This document shows, piece by piece, positions 40,469 to 50,386 of a stretch of DNA of 64,000 bases. This DNA is from Erwinia sp. 198. Its GTDB lineage: Bacteria; Pseudomonadota; Gammaproteobacteria; Enterobacterales; Enterobacteriaceae. The notes under the pieces are model-generated. The model saw only the letters and a list, made by a program, of their open reading frames with translations. It did not search any database and was not told the origin of the DNA. The translations under genes were made by a program, and so were the position numbers. Position 1 is the stretch's first letter; the number at the start of each line of letters is the position of its first letter. Location: NCBI RefSeq assembly GCF_003937915.1, contig NZ_RHUM01000002.1, positions 248,001-312,000 on the forward strand. Direction: 5' to 3'.

Positions 40469-41274
40469 TGGAACGTTATGACCAGCTTTTTCAGCGGCTG
40501 AACACACGTAAGGAAGGGGCCTTTGTGCCTTTCGTCACCCTGGGCGATCCTACGCCCGAGCTTTCGCTGCAAATTATCGATGCGCTGATCGCGGGCGGCG
40601 CCGACGCGCTGGAACTGGGGATCCCCTTTTCCGATCCGCTGGCCGACGGCCCGACCATCCAGAACGCCACGCTGCGCGCCTTTGCCGCCGGCGTGACGCC
40701 CAGCCACTGCTTTGAGCTGCTGGCTGCCGTCCGCCAGAAGCATCCGACCATCCCGATCGGGCTGCTGATGTACGCCAACCTGGTCTTCGCCAACGGCATC
40801 GACAACTTTTACGCGCGCTGCCAGCAGGCGGGCGTGGATTCCGTGCTGATTGCAGACGTGCCGGTCGAAGAGTCCGCGCCGTTCCGCCAGTCGGCAATGC
40901 GGCATAATATAGCGCCGATCTTTATTTGCCCACCGAACGCCAGTGACGATTTGCTACGCGAGATCGCTTCACACGGGCGCGGCTATACCTATCTGCTCTC
41001 ACGCGCGGGCGTGACCGGCACGGAAAGCCGTGGCGTCAGCCAGTCGTTGCATCATCTGGTGGCCAGACTGACCGAATACCACGCTGCGCCGCCGCTACAG
41101 GGCTTCGGGATTTCTGAACCGTCCCAGGTCAAGGAGGCGCTTGCCGCTGGCGCAGCGGGTGCGATTTCCGGCTCCGCTATCGTCAAAATTATCGAGCGTC
41201 ATCACCCTGAACCGGCCACGATGCTGGCCGAGCTGGAAGCTTTCGTCGCGGATCTGAAGGCCGCCACGCGCTAG
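40468..41274 (+). CDS. trpA: Tryptophan synthase alpha chain
   Basis: The 268-residue TIM-barrel subunit cleaves indole-3-glycerol phosphate to indole and glyceraldehyde 3-phosphate. Catalytic E49 and D60 are present in [17 protein letters not shown]. Loop 6 is seen as [14 protein letters not shown]. Length equals E. coli. It is the last gene of the operon. Confidence 0.98.
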   Translation: MERYDQLFQRLNTRKEGAFVPFVTLGDPTPELSLQIIDALIAGGADALELGIPFSDPLADGPTIQNATLRAFAAGVTPSHCFELLAAVRQKHPTIPIGLLMYANLVFANGIDNFYARCQQAGVDSVLIADVPVEESAPFRQSAMRHNIAPIFICPPNASDDLLREIASHGRGYTYLLSRAGVTGTESRGVSQSLHHLVARLTEYHAAPPLQGFGISEPSQVKEALAAGAAGAISGSAIVKIIERHHPEPATMLAELEAFVADLKAATR

Positions 41275-41280
41275 CTGCTT

Positions 41281-41304
41281 GCCCTGTCGCTCTGGCAGGG
41301 CTTT
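41281..41304 (+). terminator. Possible trp operon terminator
   Basis: GCCCTG / CAGGGC with a 9-nt loop lies 6 nt after the trpA stop but is followed by only three T. Function is uncertain; E. coli also has a weak first trp terminator. Confidence 0.4.
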
Positions 41305-41334
41305 GCGCATCCTGTACTTTTATCATTCGTTGCT

Positions 41335-41355
41335 GCTCAGCAGTGATTGCTGAGC
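41335..41355. repeat. Hairpin downstream of trpA
   Basis: GCTCAGCA / TGCTGAGC is a perfect 8-bp inverted repeat with loop GTGAT and no T-run. It could be a transcript-stabilising hairpin or a binding site in the gap between trpA and the BON-domain gene. Confidence 0.35.
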
Positions 41356-41554
41356 CGTTACGCCCACCCTATAGAGAGCAGCGGCTTAAACGCAGCGACG
41401 TAGCTTTAGCCAGCGGCTTTACCGCCTCGTAAACAAGTAACACGCTCTTTTTGCGCTGCTTTGTGGAAAATTTGCCGCCCAGGTCTACGCTTCTTTTACA
41501 GAGCAAATCTGTAATCACGGCTCAGGCCATTCGGAAATAACAGGGAGATTTACC

Positions 41555-41869
41555 ATGAAGCTGTTTAAAATGTTGACGGGTATGGTTATCGCAGCCGTTG
41601 TGGCTGTTTCAGTTAGCGCCTGTGCGCCAACGGCAAAACAGGAAGGCACAGGCGGCTATATTGATGACACCGTCATCACCACCAAAGTTAAAACGCAGCT
41701 GCTGAACGATGAAGCACTGAAGTCCCGTGAAATTAACGTGGAAACCTTTAAGGGCCGCGTACAGCTCAGCGGTTTCGTCAGCTCGGCCCAGATGGCCAGT
41801 CGTGCCGTGCAGGTGACCCGCAGCGTGAAAGGCGTGAAGTCCGTAGTGAATAATATGCAGATTAAATAA
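41555..41869 (+). CDS. BON-domain lipoprotein
   Basis: The 104-residue product has a signal peptide ending in SACA, a lipobox with cysteine near residue 23. A single BON domain (about 36-104) follows, with DDTVITTKVKTQLL, GRVQLSGFV and VKGVKSVVNNM. BON domains occur in OsmY and DolP (YraP) and bind phospholipid. It has a good upstream GGGAG and its own terminator. It is an envelope stress-type protein by family; the specific role is unknown. Confidence 0.85.
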   Translation: MKLFKMLTGMVIAAVVAVSVSACAPTAKQEGTGGYIDDTVITTKVKTQLLNDEALKSREINVETFKGRVQLSGFVSSAQMASRAVQVTRSVKGVKSVVNNMQIK

Positions 41870-41895
41870 CGCTTTTCGGGCGTAACAGGATCGAC

Positions 41896-41921
41896 AAAAG
41901 GCGCAGCGTATGCGCCTTTTT
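41896..41921. terminator. Terminator between the BON gene and ompW
   Basis: AAAAGGCGCA / TGCGCCTTTT with a short loop is symmetrical and flanked by A on the left and T on the right, so it may serve both convergent genes. Confidence 0.8.
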
Positions 41922-41939
41922 GCTGTCTGACTGCTGCGC

Positions 41940-42575
41940 TCAGAAGCGGTAACCCGCGCCAAAGAAGAACACGAACGGGTTGATATGGGTGTCGATACTC
42001 TGGCGGCCTGCGCCCGCTGCGTCAAAGCGCACTTTGGTATTAATATCCATGTACCACAGCGAGGCGTTCAGCATCCACTGCGGCGTCAGCTGATAGTCCA
42101 GGCCGACCTGGCCCGCCACGCCCCAGCTGTTTTTTACGCTCAGGTTGCTCAGGCCCGCATCGCGGCCGGTCTGATTAAAATCGGTGTCATAAAACATGGT
42201 GTAGTTTACGCCGATACCGGCATAGGGCTGTAGCTTGCTGTTGTTATCCATAAAGTACCACTGCGCCATCAGCGTTGGCGGCAGCTGGTGCACCGTAGCC
42301 AGCGTGCCGGTAGAGGCCAGCCCGACCTTGTGACGGAAAGGCGTGGCGCCCAGCAGCTCAACGCCGACGTGATCGGTCAGCATATAGGTGAACGTCAGGC
42401 CCAGCTGGGTATTGTTGCTGATGTCGAATTCGCCCAGTCCCAGGACGTTATCCGAGCCGCCGGTTGGACGCACGGTCGCGGAACCCGCACGCATAAAGAA
42501 ATCGCCGGCCTGATGCGCCGAAGCAGCTACCGGCGCGCAGGCCGCGACCAACAAGGCCAATACTGAAATTTTCAT
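41940..42575 (-). CDS. ompW: Outer membrane protein OmpW
   Basis: The 211-residue protein (E. coli 212) is an eight-stranded beta barrel with a hydrophobic channel. It has a signal peptide (about 1-20, cleavage after ASA), repeated amphipathic strands, and the terminal aromatic signature GAGYRF. The PYAGIGVNYTMF and LTPQWMLNASLWYMDI blocks are typical. A perfect FNR box lies about 126 nt before the start, matching the known oxygen control of ompW in E. coli. Confidence 0.96.
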   Translation of the reverse strand: MKISVLALLVAACAPVAASAHQAGDFFMRAGSATVRPTGGSDNVLGLGEFDISNNTQLGLTFTYMLTDHVGVELLGATPFRHKVGLASTGTLATVHQLPPTLMAQWYFMDNNSKLQPYAGIGVNYTMFYDTDFNQTGRDAGLSNLSVKNSWGVAGQVGLDYQLTPQWMLNASLWYMDINTKVRFDAAGAGRQSIDTHINPFVFFFGAGYRF

Positions 42576-42924
42576 AATCACTCCTGTGTACATAGAAAAA
42601 AGCGCAAATTGTTACCCTTATTTTTAATGCGCTGATTTTATCTTTATTTTCAGAAAGATCACCCTAACGAAACCACAATAAACAGCAAATCCACTTAAAA
42701 TTGATCTGGATCAAAACCACCTTTATTTCATAAAGAAAAATTAAGTTAAAAAATGATCTACTGCGGTTTTATTACACAAGTTCTGTTATATAAGGCCAAC
42801 GACCATCGCTCGCCGCGCGGCATGAGAAATCGCCAAAGCGAAAGTTGTGTAAGCCAGGGTGCCAGGTTGGCTTAAGACCATGTACAATCGCCGGATCGCT
42901 AAATTCGGCTCTCAAGGAGTGTAC
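42576..42924. other. Divergent ompW-yciC intergenic region
   Basis: The gap is about 350 nt and AT-rich toward ompW. It contains the FNR box at 42701-42714 and the yciC ribosome binding site AAGGAG. No further gene is seen. Confidence 0.5.
42701..42714. promoter_or_regulatory. FNR box upstream of ompW
   Basis: TTGATCTGGATCAA is a perfect match to the FNR consensus TTGAT-N4-ATCAA. It lies in the divergent ompW-yciC region. E. coli ompW is activated by FNR. Confidence 0.75.
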
Positions 42925-43650
42925 ATGTCATTCACGGCGGCTTCGTTATACCGTGACACGGGAAATTTCTTTCGCCATCAGTTTGTTACCATCGTACTGA
43001 TCGCGCTGTTAACCTCTTTTATTACGGTACTGATCGGCCATGCGCTGACGCCTGATATTTCCGGACTGGCGGATGGCAACAGCGGCTCAATGAGCCTGAT
43101 GGAGTGGATCCGTACCATGACGCCAGAACAGCAGCAGCTGCTGCTGCACGCCTCCGCTGCGGGTACGCTTGCCTCGCTGGTCGGCAATACGCTGCTGCTG
43201 GGCGCAATGCTCTGCCTGATCCCTATGGTTACCGCTGGCGAGCGCGTCAGCGCCCTGCGTGCCATGGGTGTTTCCGCACCGATGCTGCTGCGACTGCTGC
43301 CGCTGGTGTTTTTTATGACGCTGATTATCCAGCTCGGCTTTATGGCGTTGATGGTGCCCGGCATTATTTTCGCCATCGTCCTGTCGCTGTCGCCGATGAT
43401 CATGACGGCGGAAAAAGTCGGTATTTTCGCCGCGATGCGCGCCAGTACGCGGCTGGTCTGGGGACACGTTAAGGTGGTAGCGCCCGCGATCCTGGGCTGG
43501 CTGCTGGCAAAGGTGCTGGTGCTGCTGATGGCCTCGTCGCTGACCGTCCTGCCAGCCAACGTCACCTCGGTGCTGCTGAACGCGCTAAGCAATCTCGTTT
43601 CGGCGCTGCTAATCATTTACCTCAGCCGCCTGTATATGCTGTTACGTTAA
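42925..43650 (+). CDS. yciC: Inner membrane protein YciC (UPF0259)
   Basis: The 241-residue protein (E. coli 247) has about six hydrophobic helices. It has the family N-terminus SFTAASLYRDTGNFFRHQ. Function is unsettled; YciB, YciC and TonB-related envelope roles have been proposed. AAGGAG lies 5 nt before ATG 42925. It is the first gene of yciC-yciB-yciA. Confidence 0.93.
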   Translation: MSFTAASLYRDTGNFFRHQFVTIVLIALLTSFITVLIGHALTPDISGLADGNSGSMSLMEWIRTMTPEQQQLLLHASAAGTLASLVGNTLLLGAMLCLIPMVTAGERVSALRAMGVSAPMLLRLLPLVFFMTLIIQLGFMALMVPGIIFAIVLSLSPMIMTAEKVGIFAAMRASTRLVWGHVKVVAPAILGWLLAKVLVLLMASSLTVLPANVTSVLLNALSNLVSALLIIYLSRLYMLLR

Positions 43651-43712
43651 TCAGCCGCTGCGCGCTTCACTGGCGCGCAGCCGATGTGTTGATTTGATAA
43701 CCGGAAGCCCTT

Positions 43713-44249
43713 ATGAAGCAGTTACTCGATTTTCTTCCTCTCGTGGTCTTTTTCGTTTTTTATAAGCTCTACGATATTTTCGTCGCCTCGGGCGCGCTGA
43801 TCGTTGCCACCGCGCTGGCGCTGGTCGCCAGCTGGCTGCTTTATCGCAAGCTGGAGAAGATGACCATCGTCACTTTTGTACTGGTTGCCGTTTTCGGCAC
43901 GCTGACGCTGGTTTTTCATAACGACGAATTTATTAAATGGAAAGTCACGGTCATCTATACGCTGTTCTCCGCCGCGCTGCTCTACAGCCAGTTCTGGATG
44001 AAACAAACGCTGATCCAGAGCATGTTGGGTAAAGAGCTGACGCTGCCGCAGGCCGCCTGGCGCAGGCTGAACGTGGCCTGGGCGATATTCTTTCTCGCCT
44101 GTGGCCTGGCCAATATCTACGTCGCCTTTTGGCTACCGCAAGATTTCTGGGTTAACTTTAAAGTGTTCGGCCTGACCGGCCTGACTCTGCTCTTCACCCT
44201 GCTCAGCGGCGTCTATATCTATCGCCTGATGCCGCAGGAAGAAAAATAA
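43713..44249 (+). CDS. yciB: Septation-associated inner membrane protein YciB (IspZ)
   Basis: The 178-residue protein (E. coli 179) has about five transmembrane helices and begins [19 protein letters not shown], a strongly conserved N-terminus. Related to Shigella IspZ, it is linked to cell elongation and division through contacts with envelope-synthesis proteins. It follows yciC by 62 nt in the same direction. Confidence 0.95.
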   Translation: MKQLLDFLPLVVFFVFYKLYDIFVASGALIVATALALVASWLLYRKLEKMTIVTFVLVAVFGTLTLVFHNDEFIKWKVTVIYTLFSAALLYSQFWMKQTLIQSMLGKELTLPQAAWRRLNVAWAIFFLACGLANIYVAFWLPQDFWVNFKVFGLTGLTLLFTLLSGVYIYRLMPQEEK

Positions 44250-44289
44250 TTCAGCGCCGGATACGGCGTTTTTATGCGGAAGCAAGATA

Positions 44290-44709
44290 ATGAGCGACGA
44301 ACAACGACAGCCTCAGGGCGAAATGGTACTGCGCACGCTGGCTATGCCTGCGGATACTAACGCCAACGGCGATATCTTCGGCGGCTGGCTGATGTCGCAA
44401 ATGGATATGGGCGGCGCTATTCTGGCAAAAGAGATCGCAGGCGGCCGCGTGGTGACGGTTCGGGCTGACGGCATGACCTTTCTGAAGCCGGTTGCGGTGG
44501 GTGACGTGGTCAGCTGTTATGCGCGCTGCATTCGTACCGGCAGCAGCTCGATTACCATCAACGTAGAGGTCTGGATTAAGAAGGTATCTTCGGAGCCGAT
44601 TGGCCAGCGCTACTGCACCACCGAAGCGGTATTTATCTACGTTGCCGTTGACAGCGAAGGCAAATCGCGGCCGCTACCGCCGGAAAAAAGCCATTTTAGT
44701 GAAGCGTAA
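44290..44709 (+). CDS. yciA: Acyl-CoA thioesterase YciA
   Basis: The 139-residue hotdog-fold enzyme (E. coli 132) hydrolyses a wide range of acyl-CoAs. NANGDIFGGWLMSQMDMGGA near residue 20, split by the catalytic Asn/Asp region, and MTFLKPVAVGD near 60 are diagnostic. It is the last gene of the yciCBA cluster before a strong terminator. Confidence 0.96.
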   Translation: MSDEQRQPQGEMVLRTLAMPADTNANGDIFGGWLMSQMDMGGAILAKEIAGGRVVTVRADGMTFLKPVAVGDVVSCYARCIRTGSSSITINVEVWIKKVSSEPIGQRYCTTEAVFIYVAVDSEGKSRPLPPEKSHFSEA

Positions 44710-44716
44710 CGGCATA

Positions 44717-44749
44717 AAAAACGGGAGCAAAATTTGCTCCCGTTTTTTT
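44717..44749. terminator. Bidirectional terminator between yciA and tonB
   Basis: AAACGGGAGCAAA / TTTGCTCCCGTTT forms a 13-bp stem, with A-run and T-run flanks for both convergent genes. Confidence 0.9.
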
Positions 44750-44769
44750 ATTGCCGGCAGGACCGCCTG

Positions 44770-45513
44770 TTACTCAATGCTGCTACCGCCGTTGATTTTA
44801 AAGACGACGTTCATTTTCAAATCCTTGCCCGGCTTGCCCGCCTCATAGCGCCACTTGCGCATGGCATTTTTCACTTCACGCTCGAACATATTGCGCGGCT
44901 CGGCCTCGAGAATGCGGATATTTCCCACCTGTCCAGAGCTGTCCACGTCAAACTGCACGCGAACATGCCCTTCCAGACGCAGCGCAAAAGCGCGTGACGG
45001 ATAGGCTGGTTTGCCAATGCTCATCGCTTTCGGGCCGGAAGAGACGGTCGTTGAAGGCGCTGCCGACGTTTTCGGCGCGGTTGAAGGTTTAGTCGAGGTG
45101 GCCGTACGATCGTTATTCAACGGCGCGGCCTGGCGAGGCTCCTCGCGCGGCTTCACCTCTTTCTTCGGCTTCACCACTTCCTTTTTAGGCTTGGGTTTGG
45201 GCTTGGGTTTGGGAACAGGTTTTGGGATCGGCACCGGTTCCGCTTTCGGCGGCTCCGGCTCTGGCACCGGTTCGGGTTCGGGTTCGGGCTCCGCTACCGG
45301 CTGCGGCGCAGGCTGGGGCGCTGGCTGCGGCTCCGGCTGCACTTCCGGCGCGACCAGAGAGACGCTGATAGGCTGAGACGCTTTTGGCACTTCCACGGTC
45401 TGGTGAAAAGAAGCATAAAGTATCCCGCCAATCACCACGGCGTGCAGACCCACGGAAAGCAGGGTCGGTAGCGAAAGTCGGCGAGGAAATGAAGTTTCTG
45501 TCAGCGTCGTCAT
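44770..45513 (-). CDS. tonB: Energy transducer TonB
   Basis: The 247-residue protein (E. coli 239) couples the ExbBD proton motor to outer-membrane siderophore and cobalamin receptors. An N-terminal signal anchor ([18 protein letters not shown]) contains the conserved SxxxH. The periplasmic spacer has Glu-Pro repeats (about 60-95) then Lys-Pro repeats (about 95-120). The C-terminal domain has [20 protein letters not shown] split by turns and [12 protein letters not shown] Fur-like site lies upstream, as in E. coli. Confidence 0.97.
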   Translation of the reverse strand: MTTLTETSFPRRLSLPTLLSVGLHAVVIGGILYASFHQTVEVPKASQPISVSLVAPEVQPEPQPAPQPAPQPVAEPEPEPEPVPEPEPPKAEPVPIPKPVPKPKPKPKPKKEVVKPKKEVKPREEPRQAAPLNNDRTATSTKPSTAPKTSAAPSTTVSSGPKAMSIGKPAYPSRAFALRLEGHVRVQFDVDSSGQVGNIRILEAEPRNMFEREVKNAMRKWRYEAGKPGKDLKMNVVFKINGGSSIE

Positions 45514-45550
45514 AATCTTTCTGCTGTAAAAGTTGAGGCGTAAGTTTAAA

Positions 45551-45565
45551 TGCAAATAGCAATCA
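45551..45565 (-). promoter_or_regulatory. Fur-like site upstream of tonB
   Basis: On the minus strand TGATTGCTATTTGCA matches 9 of 14 Fur positions and lies 38 nt before the tonB ATG. The surrounding bases resemble the Fur-controlled tonB promoter region of E. coli as I recall it. Confidence 0.5.
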
Positions 45566-45714
45566 GTTTCAACAACTCGCCTCTTTTCAGGCGTGAATTT
45601 GTCACAAAATCGGGCGGCCCTACGCGCCGCGCCTGCAAGAGCATCTTTCATTTGCAGAATAGCGAACGATGCCTTAACGTGATCGCCAATCATTAGCGAT
45701 GGACAGGAGTTAAC

Positions 45715-46011
45715 GTGCTCTACGTAATTTATGCAGAAGATAATGCGGATTCACTGGCAAAGCGGCAGGCGGTTCGCCCCGCGCATGTAGCACGTTTGCA
45801 GCTGTTACAGGATGAGGGACGCCTGATTATCGCCGGCCCGATGCCGGCGGTGGACAGCAACGAACCTGGCGTGGCGGGCTTTACCGGCTCTACCGTGATC
45901 GCCGAGTTCTCGTCGCTGGAAGAGGCGCAATCCTGGGCGCAGGACGATCCTTATATCGCCGCGGGCGTTTATAAGCAGGTTGCCGTTAAACCCTTTAAGC
46001 GCACGTTTTAA
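45715..46011 (+). CDS. yciI: YciI-family protein
   Basis: The 98-residue ferredoxin-fold protein equals E. coli YciI. It has the His/Asp pair of the family in [17 protein letters not shown] and IAGP, and ends with a [12 protein letters not shown] segment. The reaction is unknown. It starts with GTG at 45715, with CAGGAG upstream. Confidence 0.94.
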   Translation: MLYVIYAEDNADSLAKRQAVRPAHVARLQLLQDEGRLIIAGPMPAVDSNEPGVAGFTGSTVIAEFSSLEEAQSWAQDDPYIAAGVYKQVAVKPFKRTF

Positions 46012-46032
46012 CGCCTTTCGCCTGGAACCCTG

Positions 46033-46131
46033 ATGAAAATTGGCTATCTTTTCCCGGCCGCGGTCGGTATAGCGGGTGCGGCGCTGCTGATATGGTTTAT
46101 CGCCAGCGGCGCCTGGATGCCGGGCGCCTGA
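46033..46131 (+). CDS. Putative 32-residue small membrane protein
   Basis: The ORF encodes MKIGYLFPAAVGIAGAAL followed by LIWFIASGAWMPGA, one glycine/alanine-rich hydrophobic helix. It begins 21 nt after the yciI stop with GGA 7 nt before ATG and would be co-transcribed. No homologue is recognised. It could be chance, but length, helix and position resemble known enterobacterial small membrane proteins. Confidence 0.45.
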   Translation: MKIGYLFPAAVGIAGAALLIWFIASGAWMPGA

Positions 46132-46148
46132 GGCGCAGGCAGTAAAAG

Positions 46149-46169
46149 AAACCCGGCGCAACGCCGGGT
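46149..46169. terminator. Terminator between yciI unit and yciY
   Basis: ACCCGGCG / CGCCGGGT with loop CAA is followed by TTCTTTTAC on the minus strand, ending yciY, and by TATTTA on the plus strand. Confidence 0.7.
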
Positions 46170-46177
46170 ATTTACGC

Positions 46178-46351
46178 TCAGACCAGCTGGGTAATAAACA
46201 GAATAGAACGACGCTGCTGTTGGCTTAGCTGATGGCGAATGGCGTGCATCCGTCCGTAGCGTCTCGACTGCCCTTCCAGCCAGCGCGCCCGTCGGCGCTG
46301 AATTTGACGCGACATGCGCCAGCGTGCGACTTCATTTCTACTCCGTCTCAT
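46178..46351 (-). CDS. yciY: Small basic protein YciY
   Basis: The 57-residue, arginine-rich protein matches E. coli YciY (57 aa): MRRSRNEVARWRM and RRRARWLEGQSRR are conserved blocks. Function is unknown. The ATG at 46351 follows GAGGG. It is divergent from clsA. Confidence 0.88.
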   Translation of the reverse strand: MRRSRNEVARWRMSRQIQRRRARWLEGQSRRYGRMHAIRHQLSQQQRRSILFITQLV

Positions 46352-46497
46352 ATTACCCTCTTCGCTTGCAAAAACTCGCGCCGCATTATAAAGACTTCTG
46401 TCTCTACGCCAAGTCCGATGACTTGAGGAAAAGGTTTCGTCCGCTCCGATCTGCACGTAAACTCCTGTAATCAGAAGTGAACAGGACTTCCGCTTTT

Positions 46498-47958
46498 ATG
46501 ACGACTTTTTACACTTTAATGAGCTGGCTGCTGCTGTTTGGTTACTGGCTGCTGATTGCCGGGGTCACGCTGCGCATTTTGATGAAGCGCCGCGCGGTGC
46601 CTTCGGCGATGGCCTGGCTGCTGATTATTTATATTCTGCCTCTGGTAGGCATCGTCGCCTATCTCTCTTTTGGCGAGCTGCATCTGGGGAAACGTCGTGC
46701 CGAACGCGCCCGCACTATGTGGCCTTCCACCGCCAAATGGCTGAACGATTTGAAATCCTGTCACCATATTTTTGCCCGGGATAACAGCGACGTGGCGCGC
46801 TCGCTGTTTCAGCTTTGTGAAAATCGTCAGGGTATTGCCGGGGTTAAAGGTAACCAGCTACAGCTGCTCACCTCTACGGACGATACGATGCAGGCGCTGA
46901 TCCGCGATATCCAGCTGGCTCGCCATAATATTGAGATGGTGTTTTATATCTGGCAGCCCGGCGGCATGGCAGATGAAGTGGCTGAAGTGCTGATGGCGGC
47001 AGCGCGGCGCGGCGTTCACTGCCGGCTGATGCTGGACTCCGCCGGCAGCGTGCAGTTTTTCCGCAGCAGCTGGCCCGCGATGATGCGCAACGCGGGCATT
47101 GATGTCGTGGAGTCGTTGAAGGTTAGCCTGCTGCGCGTCTTTTTACGCCGTATGGATCTGCGCCAGCATCGCAAAGTGGTGCTGATCGATAACTATATTG
47201 CCTATACCGGCAGCATGAACCTGGTCGATCCGCGCTTTTTTAAACAGGATGCGGGCGTGGGCCAGTGGATTGACCTGATGGCGCGCATGGAAGGCCCGGT
47301 GGCGACCACCATGGGCATCATCTATTCCTGCGACTGGGAGATTGAAACCGGCAAGCGCATTTTGCCGCCGCCGCCGGACGGCACTATTATGCCGTTTGAG
47401 CAGGAAAGCGGCCACACCATTCAGGTTATCGCCTCCGGGCCGGGCTTTCCCGAAGATCTGATCCACCAGGCGCTGCTGACCGCCGTCTATTCGGCGCGCG
47501 AGCAGCTGATTATGACCACGCCCTATTTCGTGCCCAGCGACGATTTGTTGCACGCTATCTGTACCGCCGCGCAGCGCGGCGTCGAGGTGAGCATTATCGT
47601 GCCAAGACATAATGATTCACTGCTGGTAGGCTGGGCGAGCCGCGCTTTTTTTGCGGAACTGCTGGAAGCGGGCGTCAGAATTTATCAGTTTGAAGAAGGA
47701 CTGCTGCATACTAAAAGCGTGCTGGTAGACGGGCAGCTGAGCCTCATCGGCACGGTGAACCTGGATATGCGCAGCCTGTGGCTCAATTTCGAGATTACGC
47801 TGGTGATTGATGATGACGGTTTCGGCGGCGATCTGGCGCGCGTACAGGATGATTATATCGCCCGTTCGCGGCTGCTGGATGCAAAACAGTGGACGCGCCG
47901 CGCCTGGTGGCAGAGGATTGTCGAACGACTGTTTTATTTCTTCAGCCCGCTGTTGTAA
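46498..47958 (+). CDS. clsA: Cardiolipin synthase A
   Basis: The 486-residue enzyme equals E. coli ClsA. It condenses two phosphatidylglycerols to cardiolipin and glycerol. Two N-terminal membrane helices (about 5-25 and 38-58) precede two phospholipase-D domains with HKD motifs [18 protein letters not shown] and [21 protein letters not shown] 46498 gives the family N-terminus [10 protein letters not shown]. Confidence 0.97.
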   Translation: MTTFYTLMSWLLLFGYWLLIAGVTLRILMKRRAVPSAMAWLLIIYILPLVGIVAYLSFGELHLGKRRAERARTMWPSTAKWLNDLKSCHHIFARDNSDVARSLFQLCENRQGIAGVKGNQLQLLTSTDDTMQALIRDIQLARHNIEMVFYIWQPGGMADEVAEVLMAAARRGVHCRLMLDSAGSVQFFRSSWPAMMRNAGIDVVESLKVSLLRVFLRRMDLRQHRKVVLIDNYIAYTGSMNLVDPRFFKQDAGVGQWIDLMARMEGPVATTMGIIYSCDWEIETGKRILPPPPDGTIMPFEQESGHTIQVIASGPGFPEDLIHQALLTAVYSAREQLIMTTPYFVPSDDLLHAICTAAQRGVEVSIIVPRHNDSLLVGWASRAFFAELLEAGVRIYQFEEGLLHTKSVLVDGQLSLIGTVNLDMRSLWLNFEITLVIDDDGFGGDLARVQDDYIARSRLLDAKQWTRRAWWQRIVERLFYFFSPLL

Positions 47959-48003
47959 AACGAGCGGCATTGCACAGCCCTGACGGGCATTATGGGAAAT
48001 TTT

Positions 48004-48327
48004 ATGGATTTAAATAACCGTCTTACCGAAGATGAAACCCTGGAACAGGCCTACGATATTTTCCTGGAGCTGGCGGGCGATAATCTCGATCCGGCCGATA
48101 TCCTGCTTTTTAATCTTCAGTTTGAAGAGCGCGGCGGCGCAGAGCTGCACGATCCCGCAGAGGACTGGGCCGAGCATGTGGATTTCGATCTGAACCCGGA
48201 CTTTTTTGCCGAGGTGGTGATTGGCCTGGGAGAAAACGATGGCGACCCGGTGACCGATATCTTTGCTCGCGTCCTGCTGTGCCGCGAAAAAGACCACAAG
48301 CTCTGCCATATTCTGTGGCGTGAATAA
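48004..48327 (+). CDS. yciU: Acidic DNA-mimic family protein YciU
   Basis: The 107-residue, strongly acidic protein matches E. coli YciU (DUF440), with [16 protein letters not shown] and [18 protein letters not shown]. The Haemophilus homologue was proposed to mimic double-stranded DNA. ATG 48004 fits the family; an ATG four codons upstream is possible. It is convergent with oppF. Confidence 0.93.
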   Translation: MDLNNRLTEDETLEQAYDIFLELAGDNLDPADILLFNLQFEERGGAELHDPAEDWAEHVDFDLNPDFFAEVVIGLGENDGDPVTDIFARVLLCREKDHKLCHILWRE

Positions 48328-48330
48328 ACC

Positions 48331-48361
48331 CTGACCGCATCCCGTCGCCGGGATGCGGTCA
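48331..48361. terminator. Bidirectional terminator between yciU and oppF
   Basis: A 14-bp perfect stem CTGACCGCATCCCG / CGGGATGCGGTCAG with a tiny loop lies between the convergent ends. Confidence 0.8.
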
Positions 48362-48366
48362 GGTGT

Positions 48367-49365
48367 TTATAAAGGATCGACCTTCAGGCAGGAGACCGCA
48401 TGACGGAAGCTGCCTTCCAGCAGCGGGCGCGTTTTGGCGCACTCTGGCCCGGCTATCGGACAGCGGGTGCGAAATACGCAGCCCGAAGGCGGATCGATCG
48501 GCGAAGGCAGTTCCCCTTCCAGCAGCTGAATAACTTTGTTTTTCTCCAGGTCGGGATCGGGGATCGGCACGGCGGACATTAAAGCCCTGGTGTAAGGATG
48601 CTGCGGGTTCTGATAAACCTCATCATAGGTGCCCAGCTCCACCGCATGGCCCAGATACATCACCAGCACGCGATCGGAGATATGTTTTACCACCGCCAGA
48701 TCGTGGGCGATAAAGATCAGCGACAGCCCCATCTCGCGCTGTAGCTGCTGGAGCAGGTTAACCACCTGAGCCTGGATAGACACATCCAGCGCGGAAACCG
48801 GCTCGTCGCAGATAATCAGTTTGGGCTCCAGGATTAGCGCTCGGGCAATGCCGATGCGCTGGCACTGGCCGCCTGAAAATTCGTGCGGATAGCGGTTAAT
48901 CAGGTTCGGCAGTAAACCTACCTTCATCATCATCGTTTTGACCCGCTCTTTGACTTCCTGACGCGCCATTTTGGGATGATAGGTACGCAGCGGTTCAGCA
49001 ATAATGTCGCCGATGGTCATACGCGGATTCAGCGAGGCCAGCGGATCCTGAAATATCATCTGGATATCGCTACGCGCTCTGCGCCACTCCTCTTCGCTTT
49101 GCCCCAGCAGGTCGCGGCCCAGCCAGGCGACGCGCCCTTCCGTGGCCTTGACCAGCCCGATGATGGCGCGGGCCAGCGTCGATTTTCCGCAGCCGGACTC
49201 GCCCACCACGCCCAGCGTTTCGCCTTCGTACAGGCGCAGGCTGACGCCGTCCACAGCCTTCAGCATTTTCGGCGGCTGCCAGAACCACTGCCCGCTGTCT
49301 TTGATCGCAAAATGCACTTTCAGATCGGCGATTTCCAGCAGAACGTTCTTTTCTGTCGTGCTCAT
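48367..49365 (-). CDS. oppF: Oligopeptide ABC transporter ATPase OppF
   Basis: The 332-residue ATPase (E. coli 334) powers peptide import with OppD. Walker A is GESGCGKST, the signature is [15 protein letters not shown], and Walker B is [12 protein letters not shown]. The C-terminal oligopeptide-transporter extension ([14 protein letters not shown]) holds the cysteines seen in this subfamily. Its start overlaps oppD by 4 nt. Confidence 0.97.
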   Translation of the reverse strand: MSTTEKNVLLEIADLKVHFAIKDSGQWFWQPPKMLKAVDGVSLRLYEGETLGVVGESGCGKSTLARAIIGLVKATEGRVAWLGRDLLGQSEEEWRRARSDIQMIFQDPLASLNPRMTIGDIIAEPLRTYHPKMARQEVKERVKTMMMKVGLLPNLINRYPHEFSGGQCQRIGIARALILEPKLIICDEPVSALDVSIQAQVVNLLQQLQREMGLSLIFIAHDLAVVKHISDRVLVMYLGHAVELGTYDEVYQNPQHPYTRALMSAVPIPDPDLEKNKVIQLLEGELPSPIDPPSGCVFRTRCPIAGPECAKTRPLLEGSFRHAVSCLKVDPL

Positions 49366-50375
49366 ACCAGCTCCTCCGCAGGTTTAAAGCAGGCGCGCAG
49401 CCGCTCCTGTCCAAACGGTTCCAGCGGCGGCATCGTGGCGCAAATGTCCATCGCGTGTGGACAGCGAGGCTGAAACGGACAGCCTTTCGGCAGCCGCAGC
49501 AGGTTGGGCGGATTACCGGGAATGGTGGTCAGGGATTCGCCCTCCGCGTCCAGGCGCGGCACGGCATTGAGCAAACCAATCGAATAAGGGTGCGTTGGCT
49601 GATAGAAGATATCGCGGGCTTTGCCGTACTCCATCGTACGTCCGGCATACATCACCAGCACGCGATCGCAGATGCCCGCCACCACGCCCAAATCATGGGT
49701 GATCATAATAATTGCGGTGTTGAACTCTCTTTTCAGATCGTTGAGCAGCGTCATAATCTGCGCCTGCACGGTAACGTCCAGCGCCGTGGTCGGTTCATCG
49801 GCAATCAGCAGCTTAGGCCGACACAGCAGCGCCATCGCGATCATCACACGCTGCCGCATCCCGCCGGAGAACTCGTGCGGATACATCTTCATGCGCTTGC
49901 GCGCCTCGGGCATTTTCACCGCATCCAGCATCCGCACCGATTCTTCAAAAGCCTGTGCGCTGCTCATGCCTTTATGCAGCTGCAACACTTCCATCAGCTG
50001 CTCGCCAACCCGCATATAGGGATTTAACGAGGTCATGGGATCCTGAAAAATCATCGCGATCTGCTCGGCCCGCAGCCGGTTAAGCTGCTTTTCCGGTAGA
50101 TTAAGGATCTCATTACCGCGAAAACGAGCCGAACCGCCGATGTGCCCGTTGCCGGCCAGCAGCCCCATCAGCGCAAAAGCCGTCTGCGACTTGCCGGAGC
50201 CGGATTCGCCGACGATGCCCAGCGTTTCGCCCGCCCGCAGGTCAAAATTAAGGTCGTTGACGGCGGTTACGTCGCCGTCGGGCGTGGTGAAAGTCACGCG
50301 CAAATCTTTTACCGACAGCAGCAGTTCGCTTCCCGCTTGCGTGGCCATCGCTGGCTGTAGTTGTGTAACGGTCAT
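49362..50375 (-). CDS. oppD: Oligopeptide ABC transporter ATPase OppD
   Basis: The 337-residue ATPase equals E. coli OppD. Walker A is GESGSGKSQ, signature [15 protein letters not shown], Walker [13 protein letters not shown]. The C-terminal segment [14 protein letters not shown] carries the cysteines of the OppD/DppD extension that can bind an iron-sulfur cluster. It lies 11 nt after oppC. Confidence 0.97.
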   Translation of the reverse strand: MTVTQLQPAMATQAGSELLLSVKDLRVTFTTPDGDVTAVNDLNFDLRAGETLGIVGESGSGKSQTAFALMGLLAGNGHIGGSARFRGNEILNLPEKQLNRLRAEQIAMIFQDPMTSLNPYMRVGEQLMEVLQLHKGMSSAQAFEESVRMLDAVKMPEARKRMKMYPHEFSGGMRQRVMIAMALLCRPKLLIADEPTTALDVTVQAQIMTLLNDLKREFNTAIIMITHDLGVVAGICDRVLVMYAGRTMEYGKARDIFYQPTHPYSIGLLNAVPRLDAEGESLTTIPGNPPNLLRLPKGCPFQPRCPHAMDICATMPPLEPFGQERLRACFKPAEELV

Positions 50376-50386
50376 CGGGAAACTCC

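Noticed and set aside
45175-45360. Repetitive Pro-Glu and Pro-Lys codons that look like a tandem DNA repeat
   Set aside because: They encode the normal periplasmic spacer of TonB and need no other explanation.
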